Below, in pieces: positions 25,437 to 35,377 of a stretch of DNA of 64,000 nucleotides. Each line of letters begins with the position of its first letter. Position 1 is the stretch's first letter. Where the stretch lies: positions 806,001-870,000 of the forward strand of contig NZ_FMHT01000003.1 of NCBI RefSeq assembly GCF_900091585.1, written 5' to 3'. The notes beneath the pieces are model-generated. The model searched no databases. It was not told where the DNA came from and worked only from the letters and a program-made list of their open reading frames with translations. The translations under genes were made by a program, and so were the position numbers. The stretch is from Micromonospora nigra (lineage in GTDB: Bacteria; Actinomycetota; Actinomycetes; Mycobacteriales; Micromonosporaceae).

Positions 25437-28337
25437 TCAGTCGTTCGGGAACAGCTTGCCGTAGTCGGCGTACGCCATCGCGACGTCCGCCTGCGCCCAG
25501 AACCGGTGGTAGTTGAACTCCGGCTCCGGTCCGCCGTCCAGGTACGCCTGCACCTTCGGCCAGGCGGGGTCGTTCTTGTAGAACGAGCGGATGTCGACGA
25601 AGCTCTTGCCGGGGGCGATGACGTCACCGTTGGGCATCTCGCCGGTCCAGCCCTGCGGGACGTAGAGGCCCTGGCCGGTGGACGCGTCGTAGACGTCGTC
25701 GAAGCGCCGGTAGTCGCCCCGCTTCTCCGTCGTCGAGACGCCCTGGGCGTCGCTGGCCGCGTGCAGCGCGTCCAGCAGGCCCTTGGCCGTGTTCTTGGCG
25801 GTCACGTTGCCCGACTTCGCGGCGTACATGGTCAGGATCCGGGCGTACGCGGCGGCGACGCCGACGTCCTGGCCCTTCACCGTCACCTCGACGTGCAGGT
25901 TGGTGTTGGGCTGCGGGTTGCTCGGGTTCCAGGTGGTCGGCTGGCCGGTCCACTTCATGTCCGACGGGATCGACCAGTTGGCGCCCAGCGTGGTGTTCGA
26001 GATCGCCCACGGCACCCACTTGTCGAGCAGCGCCTTGGCCTTGGCGTTGCCGGTCACCATGTACAGCTCGGCGATGCGCTGCATCGACCAGGCCTGCATG
26101 CCGAACCACTGGTTCGACGGCGGGTCGTTGTAGACCGGGTCGACGTCGTAGTACATGCCGTAGAAGGTGGACGTTCCGGCCGGCGGCTGGCCGTAGTGGC
26201 CGCCCCAGCTGTTGGTCGCACCGCCGGCGATGCCACCCTCGGCGGACTGGAGCCAGGTGTAGAACTCCAGCTGCCGCTCGAAGCTCTTCTCCCAGTCGGC
26301 GACGGCGGTCGGCGACTTCGGCTTGAGCTCGTCGACGTTGGTCAGCGCCCAGGCCGCGAACGGGTTCTGGTAGCCGAAGTGGTTGTGGCTGGAGCCGATG
26401 CGCCACGACCAGTTCTGGTTCGGCTCGTACGCGCCGCCCCAGGCGTAGTACCAGGACATCAGGTAGTGCGCCGAGTCCTTGCCCTGCCCGGCGGGGCAGG
26501 TCGTCGGGCCGACACAGTTGCCGATCTTCTTGAAGTACTTGTCGAACATGGCGTACCGCAGGTAGTCACCCATCTTCGCGGCCTTGGCCACGGTGGCCGC
26601 CACGTCGGCCGCCTTGTTCTGCTCCTTGGCCCAGGTCAGGGCCCAGTACGCGGCCTGCACGGCCCGGGCGTCGGCGTCCGGGGCGTTGGTGTACTTCCAC
26701 TGCTTGGCCGGGGTGCCCGACTCCTTGATGAACAGGTCCAGGTAGCCGCTGGGGCCACCGTGGGCGAAGGTGTCGCAGGACGGCTGCGGCACGGTCTCCC
26801 ACACCGACTCCTGGGTGCCCCGCTGGAAGGTGTTGATGTAGGCGGGCCGGGTGGTGCCGTCGCCGCAGCGGCCGAAGCCGTAGGTGTTGTCCACGTCCAG
26901 CAGCCAGTGCATGCCGTAGATCTCACCGGTGCCGTAGGTCGACCGCAGCTCGTTGCGCAGCGGGTCCTGGCCGACGGGCACGTTGGGCTGCAACGTCGAC
27001 GGGTACTGGCTGGGCAGGTCGTTCTCGGCGGCGTACTGGGCGTCACCGGCCGCACCGGCGGTGGGCTGGTCCTGCGTGGACGGGATGATGTACTTCTCCA
27101 TCACCGTCCAGGCGTTGTTGAACGGGGCCCAGTTCTGGGTGACCCGGCCGTAGTAGGCCTCCAGCCAGAGCCAGAAGCTGAACGCCTCGGAGGTGGTCTG
27201 GTGGCCGTGGTCGGGCGCCTCGACGATCAGCGTCTCGATGGAGTGGTACGGGACGCCCTCGGGGCTGAAGTAGCCCGAGTTCTTGATCTTGCCGTACTGG
27301 GTGAGGAAGCGCTCGACGTACTCGCCGTCGCCGCCGGTGGTGTCGTTGTCGACCTCCGTGACGGTGATCGCCAGCGGCGCGAACCCGGTCGCGGACGCCG
27401 TGACGGTGGCGGTGCCACCGACGGTGTCGCTGTCCTCGGCCGCCGAGACGGTCGTGTTGACGCCGGTGCTCCAGTTGCTCGGGGTCAGCGTCAGCGAGGC
27501 CGGCGCGACGGTGACGTCGGTGTCGCCGGTGCGGGCCAGCGTCACCGCGACGTTGGCCGTGGGCGCCTTGCTCAGCTTCACGTTGACCGTGGAGCTGCCG
27601 CCCTCGGGCACGGCCACCGCCGACGGGGTGGCCACCAGGACCGGGCCGGAGGCCGCGGTCACGGTGAACGCCTTCTGCGCGGTCGCGGTCAGGTTCGCGT
27701 TGTCGTACGCCTTGGCCTGCACCGTGTAGTCGCCGGCCGGCAGGTCTTCCAGGGTGTACGCGTACGGCGCGGTGGTGTCGGTGTTGACCAGCAGCCCGTT
27801 GCGGTAGAACTCCACCTTGCTGACGGTGCCGTCGGGGTCGCTGGCCGAGGCGGTCAGCGGCACGTCGGCCGGTGCCTCGAACGGGCCCGCGGGTACGTCC
27901 AGGCTGACCGTCGGCGGCTGCTGGGGCGCGCCGCCGCAGGTGACCCCGTTGACCGAGAACGACGTCGGCTTCGGGTTGCTGCCCGTGTACGAGCCGTTGA
28001 AGCCGATGCTGGTGGAGGCACCGGTGCCGAGGTTGCCGTTCCAGGCCTCGTTGGTCGCGGTGACCTCGTTGCCGGTCTGGCTCCACTTGGCCGACCAGCC
28101 CTGTGTGACGCGCTGGTTGCCGGGGAAGGCGAACTTCAGCGTCCACCCGGTGACCGGGTCGCCGAGGTTCTTGATGGTGACGTTGGCGGTGAAGCCGCTG
28201 CCCCAGTCGTTGGTCGCGTAGACCACGTCGCAGGCCGGGGCGGCCTGCGCAGCGCCCGCCGGCAGCGTGATCCCGCCGACCGCCAGGGCGGTCGCGGCGA
28301 TCATCGCCAGGCGGCGACGTCTGGCCAGATCTCTCAT
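25437..28337 (-). CDS. secreted CBM2-GH48 cellulase (reducing-end cellobiohydrolase)
   Basis: 966 aa. GH48 enzymes are processive exoglucanases essential for attack on crystalline cellulose. Signal peptide at 1-33 (RRRRLAMIAATALAVGG ... AQA); CBM2 cellulose-binding domain at about 35-135, with terminal Cys36 and Cys134 and surface Trp residues (NDWGSG, GWSAKW); an Ig-like domain at 141-230 (PPTVSLDVPAGPFEAPADV); a Calx-beta-like domain at 232-335 (VAVPEGGSSTVNVKLS); GH48 catalytic domain from about 340 (YVERFLTQYGKIKNSGYFS, GHQTTSEAFSFWLWLEAYYG) to the end. Order and length are those of actinomycete Cel48 enzymes. ATG 28337 follows GAGGAG. Two CelR/CebR-type palindromes lie upstream. Confidence 0.97.
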   Translation of the reverse strand: MRDLARRRRLAMIAATALAVGGITLPAGAAQAAPACDVVYATNDWGSGFTANVTIKNLGDPVTGWTLKFAFPGNQRVTQGWSAKWSQTGNEVTATNEAWNGNLGTGASTSIGFNGSYTGSNPKPTSFSVNGVTCGGAPQQPPTVSLDVPAGPFEAPADVPLTASASDPDGTVSKVEFYRNGLLVNTDTTAPYAYTLEDLPAGDYTVQAKAYDNANLTATAQKAFTVTAASGPVLVATPSAVAVPEGGSSTVNVKLSKAPTANVAVTLARTGDTDVTVAPASLTLTPSNWSTGVNTTVSAAEDSDTVGGTATVTASATGFAPLAITVTEVDNDTTGGDGEYVERFLTQYGKIKNSGYFSPEGVPYHSIETLIVEAPDHGHQTTSEAFSFWLWLEAYYGRVTQNWAPFNNAWTVMEKYIIPSTQDQPTAGAAGDAQYAAENDLPSQYPSTLQPNVPVGQDPLRNELRSTYGTGEIYGMHWLLDVDNTYGFGRCGDGTTRPAYINTFQRGTQESVWETVPQPSCDTFAHGGPSGYLDLFIKESGTPAKQWKYTNAPDADARAVQAAYWALTWAKEQNKAADVAATVAKAAKMGDYLRYAMFDKYFKKIGNCVGPTTCPAGQGKDSAHYLMSWYYAWGGAYEPNQNWSWRIGSSHNHFGYQNPFAAWALTNVDELKPKSPTAVADWEKSFERQLEFYTWLQSAEGGIAGGATNSWGGHYGQPPAGTSTFYGMYYDVDPVYNDPPSNQWFGMQAWSMQRIAELYMVTGNAKAKALLDKWVPWAISNTTLGANWSIPSDMKWTGQPTTWNPSNPQPNTNLHVEVTVKGQDVGVAAAYARILTMYAAKSGNVTAKNTAKGLLDALHAASDAQGVSTTEKRGDYRRFDDVYDASTGQGLYVPQGWTGEMPNGDVIAPGKSFVDIRSFYKNDPAWPKVQAYLDGGPEPEFNYHRFWAQADVAMAYADYGKLFPND

Positions 28338-28560
28338 GTGCGTGGTGTCTCCTCGGACCGGGCCGGGGTTCTGGCCCCGGCGGGGGCGCCTCGTGGTTCG
28401 TGGGGGGTGAAGACGCCCGTGGATGCTGGTCACCCGGGGGTCAGCGGGCGCGCGGATGACGCTGCGCCGCTGGTGGGGACGCCGTACCGGGTGTTCCGGA
28501 TGCCCTCGGCGGCCCGCGTTCACGCGGTCTGGCTCCACGTCGCGGATCGACAGTGTGGCA

Positions 28561-28574
28561 TGGAAGCGCTCCCA
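28561..28574. promoter_or_regulatory. CelR/CebR-type operator 1
   Basis: TGGAAGCGCTCCCA differs by one base from the TGGGAGCGCTCCCA palindrome bound by LacI-family CelR/CebR repressors (cellobiose-released) in Thermobifida and Streptomyces. It lies 224 bp upstream of the GH48 start. Confidence 0.85.
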
Positions 28575-28673
28575 CCAGCAAGAAGGCGGGAGCGTCGAAA
28601 CAGGAGCTTGTTTCGATCTCGTTTTGGGGCTTTCACAAACCCGTGACGGGCGTTACAGTCGCAACAACGTCGA

Positions 28674-28687
28674 TGGGAGCGCTTCCA
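28674..28687. promoter_or_regulatory. CelR/CebR-type operator 2
   Basis: TGGGAGCGCTTCCA, again one mismatch from the perfect palindrome, lies 337 bp upstream of the GH48 start and 113 bp from operator 1. A small hairpin (TCGAAACA/TGTTTCGA, 28595-28616) sits between the two boxes. The GH48 promoter probably lies in this interval. Confidence 0.85.
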
Positions 28688-29181
28688 TCGACGGATGTTC
28701 CAAGAAGAAGATCGCTCCAGGTCGGTCCGCCGGCCCGGAGCCGAGACCACAGGCTGACGGCGGGCCAGCCCGGACGCCGCCGCCAGCCACCACCCCACAC
28801 AGTGGAGGGAGGTGGATCCTCAAGCCACTCGCGTGGCCCGGCTCCCGCGCGACACGCACGACTGGGACGCGAATCCGTCCGTGCGTGTGACGCATCAGGT
28901 GGGGACGGGGGTTGCCCTCCCCGTCCCCACACTAAACCCCCGTACACGATGGGAAAAGAGGCCGACGGGACCCGCCACACCCCGTCCGCGTGCCCCGCCC
29001 GCGCCGCACACCGCCCCGCCACCCCGCCGGGGCACCCGCCGGCCCCGCCCCCGCGGCCGACCGGCACCCGGTCACGCACCCGACCGGCGTACGCGGCATC
29101 ACGTTCCCCCACCCCCCGCACCCACCGCCGCACCTCACAGCGGTCCAGGCCACGGTGGGCGGGAGACGCCGCTACCCTACC
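28688..29181. other. intergenic region between GH48 and GH1 genes
   Basis: No gene is visible between operators 2 and 3. The stretch is Pro/Arg-codon-like and open in several frames, but none shows a ribosome site or a known motif. It should hold the GH1 promoter at its right end. Confidence 0.45.
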
Positions 29182-29195
29182 TGGGAGCGCTCCCG
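29182..29195. promoter_or_regulatory. CelR/CebR-type operator 3
   Basis: TGGGAGCGCTCCCG is one mismatch from the CelR/CebR palindrome and lies 37 bp upstream of the GH1 start, where a bound repressor would block transcription. Confidence 0.88.
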
Positions 29196-29232
29196 ACTCC
29201 CCGGCGGTGGCACGCATCCACGAGGAGAACCG

Positions 29233-30717
29233 ATGTCGCTACTCACCCGACGCCGCCTGCTGCGCCGTGCCGCCCTCTCGGCCACCGCCGCCACCCCGGC
29301 CGCCGCCGCGCTGGGCGCCGTCACCACCACCGCGCTCGCCGGCTGCGACGACACCGCCGAGACCCGGGACCGCACCGACCCCGCCGAGGGCCCGGCGGGC
29401 GGACTGCGCTTCCCCACCGGCTTCGGCTGGGGCGCGGCCACGTCCGCCTACCAGATCGAGGGCGCCACGAAGGAGGACGGCCGGGGCGAGTCGATCTGGG
29501 ACACCTTCAGCCGCACCCCCGGCCGGACCCGCAACGGCGACACCGGCGACGTCGCGGCCGACCACTACCACCGCTACGCCGAGGACCTCGACCTGATGCG
29601 CGACCTGGGGCTGCGAAGCTACCGGTTCTCCATCTCCTGGCCGCGCATCCAGGCCGACGGCACCGGCGCACCCAACCAGCGCGGACTCGACTTCTACCGG
29701 CGTCTCGCCGACGGGCTGCACGAGCGCGGCATCTCCCCGATGGCCACCCTGTTCCACTGGGACCTGCCGCAGGCCCTGCAGGACATCGGCGGCTGGGAGT
29801 CGCGGGACGTGGCCCACCGGTTCGCCGACTACGCCGACGCCGTGTTCCGCGCCCTCGGCGACCGCATCCCCGTCTGGCTGACCATCAACGAACCCAAGAC
29901 CGTGGTGCAGAACGGCTACCTCGAGGGCCACCACGCCCCCGGACGGCAGGACCCCGACGCCGCCTACCTGGTCGCCCACCATCTCCAACTCGCCCACGGC
30001 CTGGCCGTACGGGCGCTGCGCGCCACCGGCGGCACCGGCCGCATCGGCCCCGCCTTCAACCTGCACCCCTGTTACCCGGCCGACGACACCCCCGCCGCCG
30101 CCGAGGCCGCCCGCCTCTACGACGGCTACGAGAACCGGCTCTACCTCGACTCGGCCCTCAAGGGCAGCTACCCGGCCGACGTGCTGGCCGATCTCGGACC
30201 CGGCAGCCGGATGGCACGCGGCATCCGCGACGGCGACCTGGAGCTGATCTCCGCCCCCGTCGACCTGGTCGCCGTGCAGTACTACACCCCGATCTACGTC
30301 ACCGCCGACGGCGGCACCACCCGGCGCTGGCCCACCTCCGAGGCGCAGTGGCAGCAGATCTACCCCGACGGCATGTACGACATCCTCACCCGGGTCACCC
30401 GCGACTACGGGCCGGTGCCGCTCACCATCACCGAGAACGGCCTGCCCACACCCGACGTCCTGGCCGACGACGGCACGGTCGACGACGCCGGCCGGGTCAG
30501 CTTCCTGCGCGAGCACCTCGCCGCCGTGCACCGCGCGATCAGCGACGGTGTGCCCCTGGAGAGCTACCACGTCTGGTCGCTGCTGGACAACTTCGAGTGG
30601 GCCGAGGGGTACGACCAGCGCTGGGGCCTGATCTACGTGGACTACCCCACCCAGCGCCGGGTGCCCAAGCGCAGCGCCCACTGGTATCGGCAGGTCATCG
30701 CCGCCAACGCACTCTGA
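29233..30717 (+). CDS. exported GH1 beta-glucosidase (Tat/lipoprotein signal)
   Basis: 494 aa. GH1 beta-glucosidases split cellobiose to glucose. The catalytic domain begins at about residue 57 (LRFPTGFGWGAATSAYQIEGA); acid/base Glu is in TINEPKTV and nucleophile Glu in TITENGLP; the end (SLLDNFEWAEGYDQRWGLIYVDY) is intact. Unusually for the family, the N-terminus has a twin-arginine stretch (TRRRLLRRAAL), a hydrophobic Ala-rich run and a lipobox LAGC (Cys near residue 38). That predicts Tat export and lipid anchoring outside the membrane. ATG 29233 follows GAGGAGAACCG. Divergent from the GH48 gene and controlled by an adjacent operator, it would finish cellulose breakdown at the cell surface. 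Confidence 0.95.
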   Translation: MSLLTRRRLLRRAALSATAATPAAAALGAVTTTALAGCDDTAETRDRTDPAEGPAGGLRFPTGFGWGAATSAYQIEGATKEDGRGESIWDTFSRTPGRTRNGDTGDVAADHYHRYAEDLDLMRDLGLRSYRFSISWPRIQADGTGAPNQRGLDFYRRLADGLHERGISPMATLFHWDLPQALQDIGGWESRDVAHRFADYADAVFRALGDRIPVWLTINEPKTVVQNGYLEGHHAPGRQDPDAAYLVAHHLQLAHGLAVRALRATGGTGRIGPAFNLHPCYPADDTPAAAEAARLYDGYENRLYLDSALKGSYPADVLADLGPGSRMARGIRDGDLELISAPVDLVAVQYYTPIYVTADGGTTRRWPTSEAQWQQIYPDGMYDILTRVTRDYGPVPLTITENGLPTPDVLADDGTVDDAGRVSFLREHLAAVHRAISDGVPLESYHVWSLLDNFEWAEGYDQRWGLIYVDYPTQRRVPKRSAHWYRQVIAANAL

Positions 30718-30734
30718 TCCCTGCTCCCTGATCG

Positions 30735-30765
30735 CGGCGGCGGCCCCGGCACCGGGCCGCCGCCG
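30735..30765. terminator. bidirectional terminator
   Basis: CGGCGGCGGCCC (30735-30746) pairs perfectly with GGGCCGCCGCCG (30754-30765) over a 7-nt loop, between the convergent GH1 and roadblock genes. Confidence 0.75.
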
Positions 30766-30813
30766 CCGGGGTTCCTGCCCTGCCGCCCTCCCGCCGGCCC
30801 CGCCGTCGACCGG

Positions 30814-31233
30814 TCAGCGGGGCAGGGCCTGCTGCAGCTCCGTCCGCAACGCCGGGGTGAGCATCTCCCCCGCCTGCTTGGCCAGCCGCGCCATCTCGTA
30901 GCCCACCACTCCGATGTCGGCGTCCGCGCCGGCGAGGGTGGCCAGGATCGAACCGTCGCGCACCTGCATGACCAGGAAGTAGCCGCGCCCCATCTCCACC
31001 ACCGTCTGCTTCACCACGTCGCCGTCGAACATCTGCGCCGCGCCCGCGGTGATGCTCATCAGGCCCGACGTGACCGCCGCGAGCTTGTCGGCGTGGTCGC
31101 GGGGCAGATTGTCGGAGATGGCCACCAGCAGCCCGTCGGAGGAGACCACCACCGCGTGCGCCACCCCCGGTACCCGCTGCGCGAACGCGCTGACCAGCCA
31201 GCTGATGTCGCGGGCCTCCTGACTCAACGCCAT
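30814..31233 (-). CDS. roadblock/LC7 domain protein (conservon CvnB-like)
   Basis: 139 aa. Sequence such as [30 protein letters not shown] and a [21 protein letters not shown] strand are typical of roadblock/LC7 proteins encoded in actinobacterial conservons, where they work as GTPase-activating or switch partners. ATG 31233 has AAGGGGGA upstream and overlaps the histidine-kinase-like gene by 10 bp. The usual next genes (DUF742 and a Ras-like GTPase) are absent; the following gene is the convergent GH1. Confidence 0.93.
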   Translation of the reverse strand: MALSQEARDISWLVSAFAQRVPGVAHAVVVSSDGLLVAISDNLPRDHADKLAAVTSGLMSITAGAAQMFDGDVVKQTVVEMGRGYFLVMQVRDGSILATLAGADADIGVVGYEMARLAKQAGEMLTPALRTELQQALPR

Positions 31234-33710
31234 GATCTTTCGTCCCCCTTCGCCCATGCACCGGGCGGCATGGGAATCTCCGTGGTCTCCTCGGCCTCGG
31301 CCCGCCGGACCCCGCTGTAGAGCCGCGACAGCATCCCGCCCACGGCCTCCGGGTCGGGCTCGTGGCGCATCGGCGGCTGGTCGGGCCGGGCCGGTTGGGT
31401 CACCGCCGACAACTGCGCCATCGGCACCCGCAGCGGCAGCCCCCGCTCGCTCGTACCCCCGGTCACCGGCACAGCCGGCGGTGCGGGCGCACCCGCGCCG
31501 GCGGAGAGGGCGGACGGGCCCGGGCCCTCCCGCGACCACCAGCCGCCGCCCGGGGTCGGTGCCGGGGCCAGCACGTCCTCGGCCCGCACCGGCACCGGAT
31601 GCTCCTGCCGTGGCACGGTCCCTCCCGGGCGGCGGCCGGCGACCGGCAGCTCGGCGGGGGCGGCGGTGACCGTGGTCAACCGGCGGGCCGCCACCGGCGC
31701 GTCCCGCTCCGGCGGCGGCGCCGGAGCCAGCATCGTGTCGGGCAGCCGGAGCCGGGCCACCAGCCCGCCCGGGCCGCCGTGCAGCCGCACCTGCACCCCC
31801 AGCCGGGCCGCGAGGTGGCTGACCACGAACAGACCCATCCGCTCCACGGTGGCGACGTCGGCGGCCGGTGGCTCGGCCAACACCCCGTTGGCCGCGGCCA
31901 GCGCGGCCGGGCTCATGCCGATGCCCTGGTCGACGATGTCGACCACCGCGCCGGCACCGTCACCCTGCGCGGTCACCGACACGGTGGTGTCCGGCCGGGA
32001 GAAGGCGGTGGCGTTCTCCAGCAACTCGGCGAGCAGGTGGACCAGCTCGCCGACGGCGTGCCCGACGATGTGCAGGTCGGCGACCGACTCGTGGCGGATC
32101 CGCTGGTACTGCTCGATCTCGGCGCTGGCCGCCAGCAGCACGGCACCCAGACCGACCGGGCGGTTCCACCGGCGGGTCGACTCGCTGCCGGCCAGCACCA
32201 GCAGGCTCTCGTCGTTACGGCGCATCCGGGCGGCCAGATGGTCCAGCTTGAACAGGTTCTCGAGCTGGTCGGGGTCGCCTTCCTCACGCTCCAGGTCGTC
32301 GAGCAGTTCGAGCTGCCGCTCCACCAGCACCTGGCTGCGTCGGGCGAGGTTGACGAACATGGCGTTGACGTTGCGCCGCATGGTCGCCTGCTCGACGGCC
32401 ACGCTCACCGCGCTGCGGTGCACCGCCACGAACGCCTCGGCCAGCTCGCCGACCTCGTCGAGGGACCGCACGACGGCCGGCGCGACGTCGATCGTGGGCA
32501 CCCCGCCGGTGACGGTACGCAGCCGGTCAAGGGCCTCCGGCAGCTCGATCTGGGCGATCCGCAGCGCCTGGGAACGCAGCAGCCGCATCGACCGGGCCAT
32601 CGACCGGCCGACCAGCACCGAGATCAGCAGCGCGACCAGCAGCACCACCAGGATCACGCCGACGACCAGCAGGGTTCGGCGCAACTGGGTGTCGCTGGCG
32701 TCCTCGGCCTGCGCCACCGACGCCGCGTGCACCTGCGTCTCGAACCCGCGCAGCAGCTCGTGCCGTTCCTCGCTGGCCGCCCACCACTGCGGCGCCGGCA
32801 ACACCTGCGGGCCGGCCGAGCCCTGGGGCAGGGTGCGCTCCTCCAGCCGGGTCGCCGCCAGGAACGCCGGGGCGAGGCTGATCGCGTCGTAACCGCGCAC
32901 CTGGGCGTTGGTGGCGGCCACCCGGAACGCGCCAAGGGTGGTCAACTGCCGGGCCCGCAGGTCGGCCAGCTGCGCCGGATCGTCGCCCTCGTACCGGCCG
33001 GCGCGGGCCGCGGCGTACAACTCCCCGCGGATGCGGGACGACAACTCCTTGGCGCGGGCGAACTGCACGTAGCGCAGCACCGCGTCGCTGAGCTCCGGCC
33101 GCTCCGGGCCGGGCGAGGGCTCGGCGAGCAGGTTGAGCAGGGAATCCACCGCCCGGTGATAGGTGCCCAGGATGGTCTCGCTGTTGAGCACCACCGTGGA
33201 GATCACCGTACGGATGTAGACGATCTGCTGGTACGCCTGCGCGGCCACCGAGTACGTCGCCCGCCAGGCGGCGTCCGCGTCGGCCAACGGCTCGGCCGCC
33301 CGCGCCAACGCCCGCGACGACTCGTCGGTCGCGTCGTGGTACGACCGCAGGGCGGCCAGCGCCGCCTCGGTGTCCCCGGAGGCCCGCAGCACGGCCAGCT
33401 CACCGGCGGTGCGGTCGCGTTCCTGCTGGATCCGGTGCACCAGCGCGGTGATCTCCCGGCCCACGGCGACCTGCGCGGCGAAGTCGCCCAGGGTCGACGC
33501 CCGGCCCACCAGCGCCTGGGTCTGCACCCCCGCCACGACCAGGAACGCCAGGGAGGGGATGACCAGCACCGTGGCCAGCTTGGTGCGCATCCGCCAGTCC
33601 TGCAGGCGCAGCGGGGAACGCCGCCGGTGTGGCACCACCCGGACGTCGAACCGGCGTCGACGGTGGTTCGACACCGCCGCCGCGTTCGCCGGGTCCGGCC
33701 CTGTGCCCAC
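31224..33710 (-). CDS. conservon sensor histidine-kinase-like protein (CvnA-like) with NIT-like sensor
   Basis: 828 aa from GTG 33710, which follows GAGGAGGCAGGC; an upstream in-frame TTG has no ribosome site. A transmembrane helix ([19 protein letters not shown], about 45-65) leads to an extracellular alpha-helical nitrate/nitrite-sensing-like domain ([19 protein letters not shown]), a second helix near 370 ([20 protein letters not shown]), a HAMP-like linker, and an HATPase domain with N-box [10 protein letters not shown] and DQGIGM. There is no clear phospho-accepting His box, as in other CvnA proteins. The tail is Pro-rich. It pairs with the overlapping roadblock gene. Confidence 0.9.
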   Translation of the reverse strand: MGTGPDPANAAAVSNHRRRRFDVRVVPHRRRSPLRLQDWRMRTKLATVLVIPSLAFLVVAGVQTQALVGRASTLGDFAAQVAVGREITALVHRIQQERDRTAGELAVLRASGDTEAALAALRSYHDATDESSRALARAAEPLADADAAWRATYSVAAQAYQQIVYIRTVISTVVLNSETILGTYHRAVDSLLNLLAEPSPGPERPELSDAVLRYVQFARAKELSSRIRGELYAAARAGRYEGDDPAQLADLRARQLTTLGAFRVAATNAQVRGYDAISLAPAFLAATRLEERTLPQGSAGPQVLPAPQWWAASEERHELLRGFETQVHAASVAQAEDASDTQLRRTLLVVGVILVVLLVALLISVLVGRSMARSMRLLRSQALRIAQIELPEALDRLRTVTGGVPTIDVAPAVVRSLDEVGELAEAFVAVHRSAVSVAVEQATMRRNVNAMFVNLARRSQVLVERQLELLDDLEREEGDPDQLENLFKLDHLAARMRRNDESLLVLAGSESTRRWNRPVGLGAVLLAASAEIEQYQRIRHESVADLHIVGHAVGELVHLLAELLENATAFSRPDTTVSVTAQGDGAGAVVDIVDQGIGMSPAALAAANGVLAEPPAADVATVERMGLFVVSHLAARLGVQVRLHGGPGGLVARLRLPDTMLAPAPPPERDAPVAARRLTTVTAAPAELPVAGRRPGGTVPRQEHPVPVRAEDVLAPAPTPGGGWWSREGPGPSALSAGAGAPAPPAVPVTGGTSERGLPLRVPMAQLSAVTQPARPDQPPMRHEPDPEAVGGMLSRLYSGVRRAEAEETTEIPMPPGAWAKGDERSWR

Positions 33711-33810
33711 GCCTGCCTCCTCGTCCCACGCGTCCGCCGTCGACCCGGGGGAGCGCAGTCCATCCAACCAGGCCAGGGGCCTCTGTCAACGGCTCGGCCT
33801 GAGGAGGGGT

Positions 33811-35223
33811 TCAGGAAGGGTACGGCCGACCGCCACCGGCTGACGTGGTCGGCGAGGGATGATCATCCGTCCGGCCGATGCCGCCGAGCGCCACCGCGTC
33901 GTCCACCCGGCCCGACGCCAACAGCGCCGCCCCGGTCGCCCCGATCTCCGGGTTGCGTTGGTGAGCCACCGTCCTCGGGGCCAGCCGCGCCGCGAACGCC
34001 TGCCGCCACCACGGGGAGGCCGCCACCGCGCCGCCGCCCAGCACGACCTCCACCGTCCGGTCGACGGTGTGCTCCAGCAACGCCAGGTCGTCGGCGACCA
34101 GCTCGCACAGGCCCGCCATCAGCCCGGCCAGGATCTCCACCGAGGACGTGCCGAAGCCGAGCCCGCGCAGCTCCCCCGAGCCCGCCGGCGCCCGGCCCGG
34201 GGGCCGGTCCCCACCGAAGCGGACGTTGGCCGGACGGCCGCCGCCGGGCGGGATCTGCGCCAGCGCCGCGTCCAGCGCGGCCCCCGAGGGCAGCCGCAGC
34301 TCACGGTTGGCCCACGCGAACAGGTTCCCCCCAGAGGAGTACGCCGCCCCGGTCACCACGTGGTCGTGGTCGACCCGGTAGCGCCACAGCTGGTGCGGCA
34401 GCGGGGGCAGCGGCGCGTGCGCCGGCATGCGTTGCAGCAGGCGTACGGCCGCGGAGGTGCCGACGGTGACGGCGGCGTGGCCGGCGTCCACGCAGCCGGA
34501 CCCCACGTTGGAGGCGGCACCGTCGCCGACGGGCGTGGCCCAGCCAGCCCCGGCCAGGTCGGGCCAGCGGCGCGCGGGCCCGGGGCGCAGCCGGCCCCGC
34601 CAGCCCGCCGGGGCCAGCTCCGGCAGCTCCCCCGGCTCGACGCCGGCCAGGGCGCGCGCCTCCTCGTCCCAGCCCAACGTGCTCAGGTCGAGCATGCCGG
34701 TGCCGGACGCCTGGGAGACGGACATGGGTGCCTGGGTGAGCAGTTCGGCGAAGACGTACTCGACCAGACCGGTGAAGCGGGCCACCGTCGAGCCGGCCCG
34801 GTCGCGCAGCCACGGCAGGCGCACCGACCAGTAGCAGCGGTGCCACCAGGCGCCGGTGCGCTGGTGGAAGGCGGCGGCGTCGGCCGGACCGGTCACCCCG
34901 GCCGGCGGCTCGGGCCGGGTGTCCAGCCAGGTCAGCACGGGGCCCAACGGCTCACCGGCGGCGTCCAGCGGCAGCACGGAGTGCCACTGGGCGCTGGTGG
35001 CGACCAGTTCGACACCCCGCAGGTGGCCGGCGGCGGACAACTCGTCCAGGCACTCGACGAAGCAGGCCAGGTAACGGCGGGCGTCGAGGGTGCCGGCCCC
35101 GTCGTCGCCGACGGTGAGTCTCACCCTGCGTCGGGCCAGCGCACCCGGCAGCGGACGGGCGTCGGCGTCCAGCACGAGTCCGCGTACCGACGAGGTGCCC
35201 AGGTCCAGCGCGAGAATGTTCAT
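33811..35223 (-). CDS. FGGY-family sugar kinase, gluconokinase-like
   Basis: 470 aa. FGGY kinases phosphorylate sugars or sugar acids. The opening MNILALDLGTSSVRGLVLD is the phosphate-1 loop; ATSAQWHSVLPLD and VLTWLDTRP carry the substrate part; AVTVGTSAAVRLL is phosphate-2; EVVLGGGAVAASPWWRQ is the adenosine loop. The sequence is closest in my memory to gluconokinases, but substrate is uncertain. ATG 35223 lacks a ribosome site, while TAACTT ends 8 nt upstream, which suggests a leaderless transcript. It diverges from the tryptophan attenuator. Confidence 0.87.
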   Translation of the reverse strand: MNILALDLGTSSVRGLVLDADARPLPGALARRRVRLTVGDDGAGTLDARRYLACFVECLDELSAAGHLRGVELVATSAQWHSVLPLDAAGEPLGPVLTWLDTRPEPPAGVTGPADAAAFHQRTGAWWHRCYWSVRLPWLRDRAGSTVARFTGLVEYVFAELLTQAPMSVSQASGTGMLDLSTLGWDEEARALAGVEPGELPELAPAGWRGRLRPGPARRWPDLAGAGWATPVGDGAASNVGSGCVDAGHAAVTVGTSAAVRLLQRMPAHAPLPPLPHQLWRYRVDHDHVVTGAAYSSGGNLFAWANRELRLPSGAALDAALAQIPPGGGRPANVRFGGDRPPGRAPAGSGELRGLGFGTSSVEILAGLMAGLCELVADDLALLEHTVDRTVEVVLGGGAVAASPWWRQAFAARLAPRTVAHQRNPEIGATGAALLASGRVDDAVALGGIGRTDDHPSPTTSAGGGRPYPS

Positions 35224-35317
35224 CGTCGGTCAAGTTACCCGGCGACGCGCGGCGACGCCGTCGGACGGCCCCCCCGATCGGCTTCCCGGCCCGGCGACGA
35301 CGGCGTAGGGTGGATTC

Positions 35318-35377
35318 ATGCCCGCGCACCTGTCCTGCTGGTGGCCCGCCGACCCGGCGGCCACCTTCCGCGCGTAG
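35318..35377 (+). CDS. trpL: trp leader peptide (Trp-Trp)
   Basis: A 19-codon frame, ATG 35318 to TAG 35377, encodes MPAHLSCWWPADPAA plus four residues. Two adjacent Trp codons lie at 35339-35344. It sits 92 bp upstream of the anthranilate synthase gene within a set of competing hairpins. Streptomyces anthranilate synthase genes are known to have a similar leader with consecutive Trp codons. The start has no strong ribosome site, and TAGGGT at 35306 could be the promoter -10, so translation may be leaderless. Confidence 0.8.
   Translation: MPAHLSCWWPADPAATFRA

Noticed and set aside
25341..28646. Plus-strand open frame of 1101 codons opposite the GH48 gene
   Set aside because: No motif and composition typical of antisense frames; the minus strand encodes clear CBM2 and GH48 domains.
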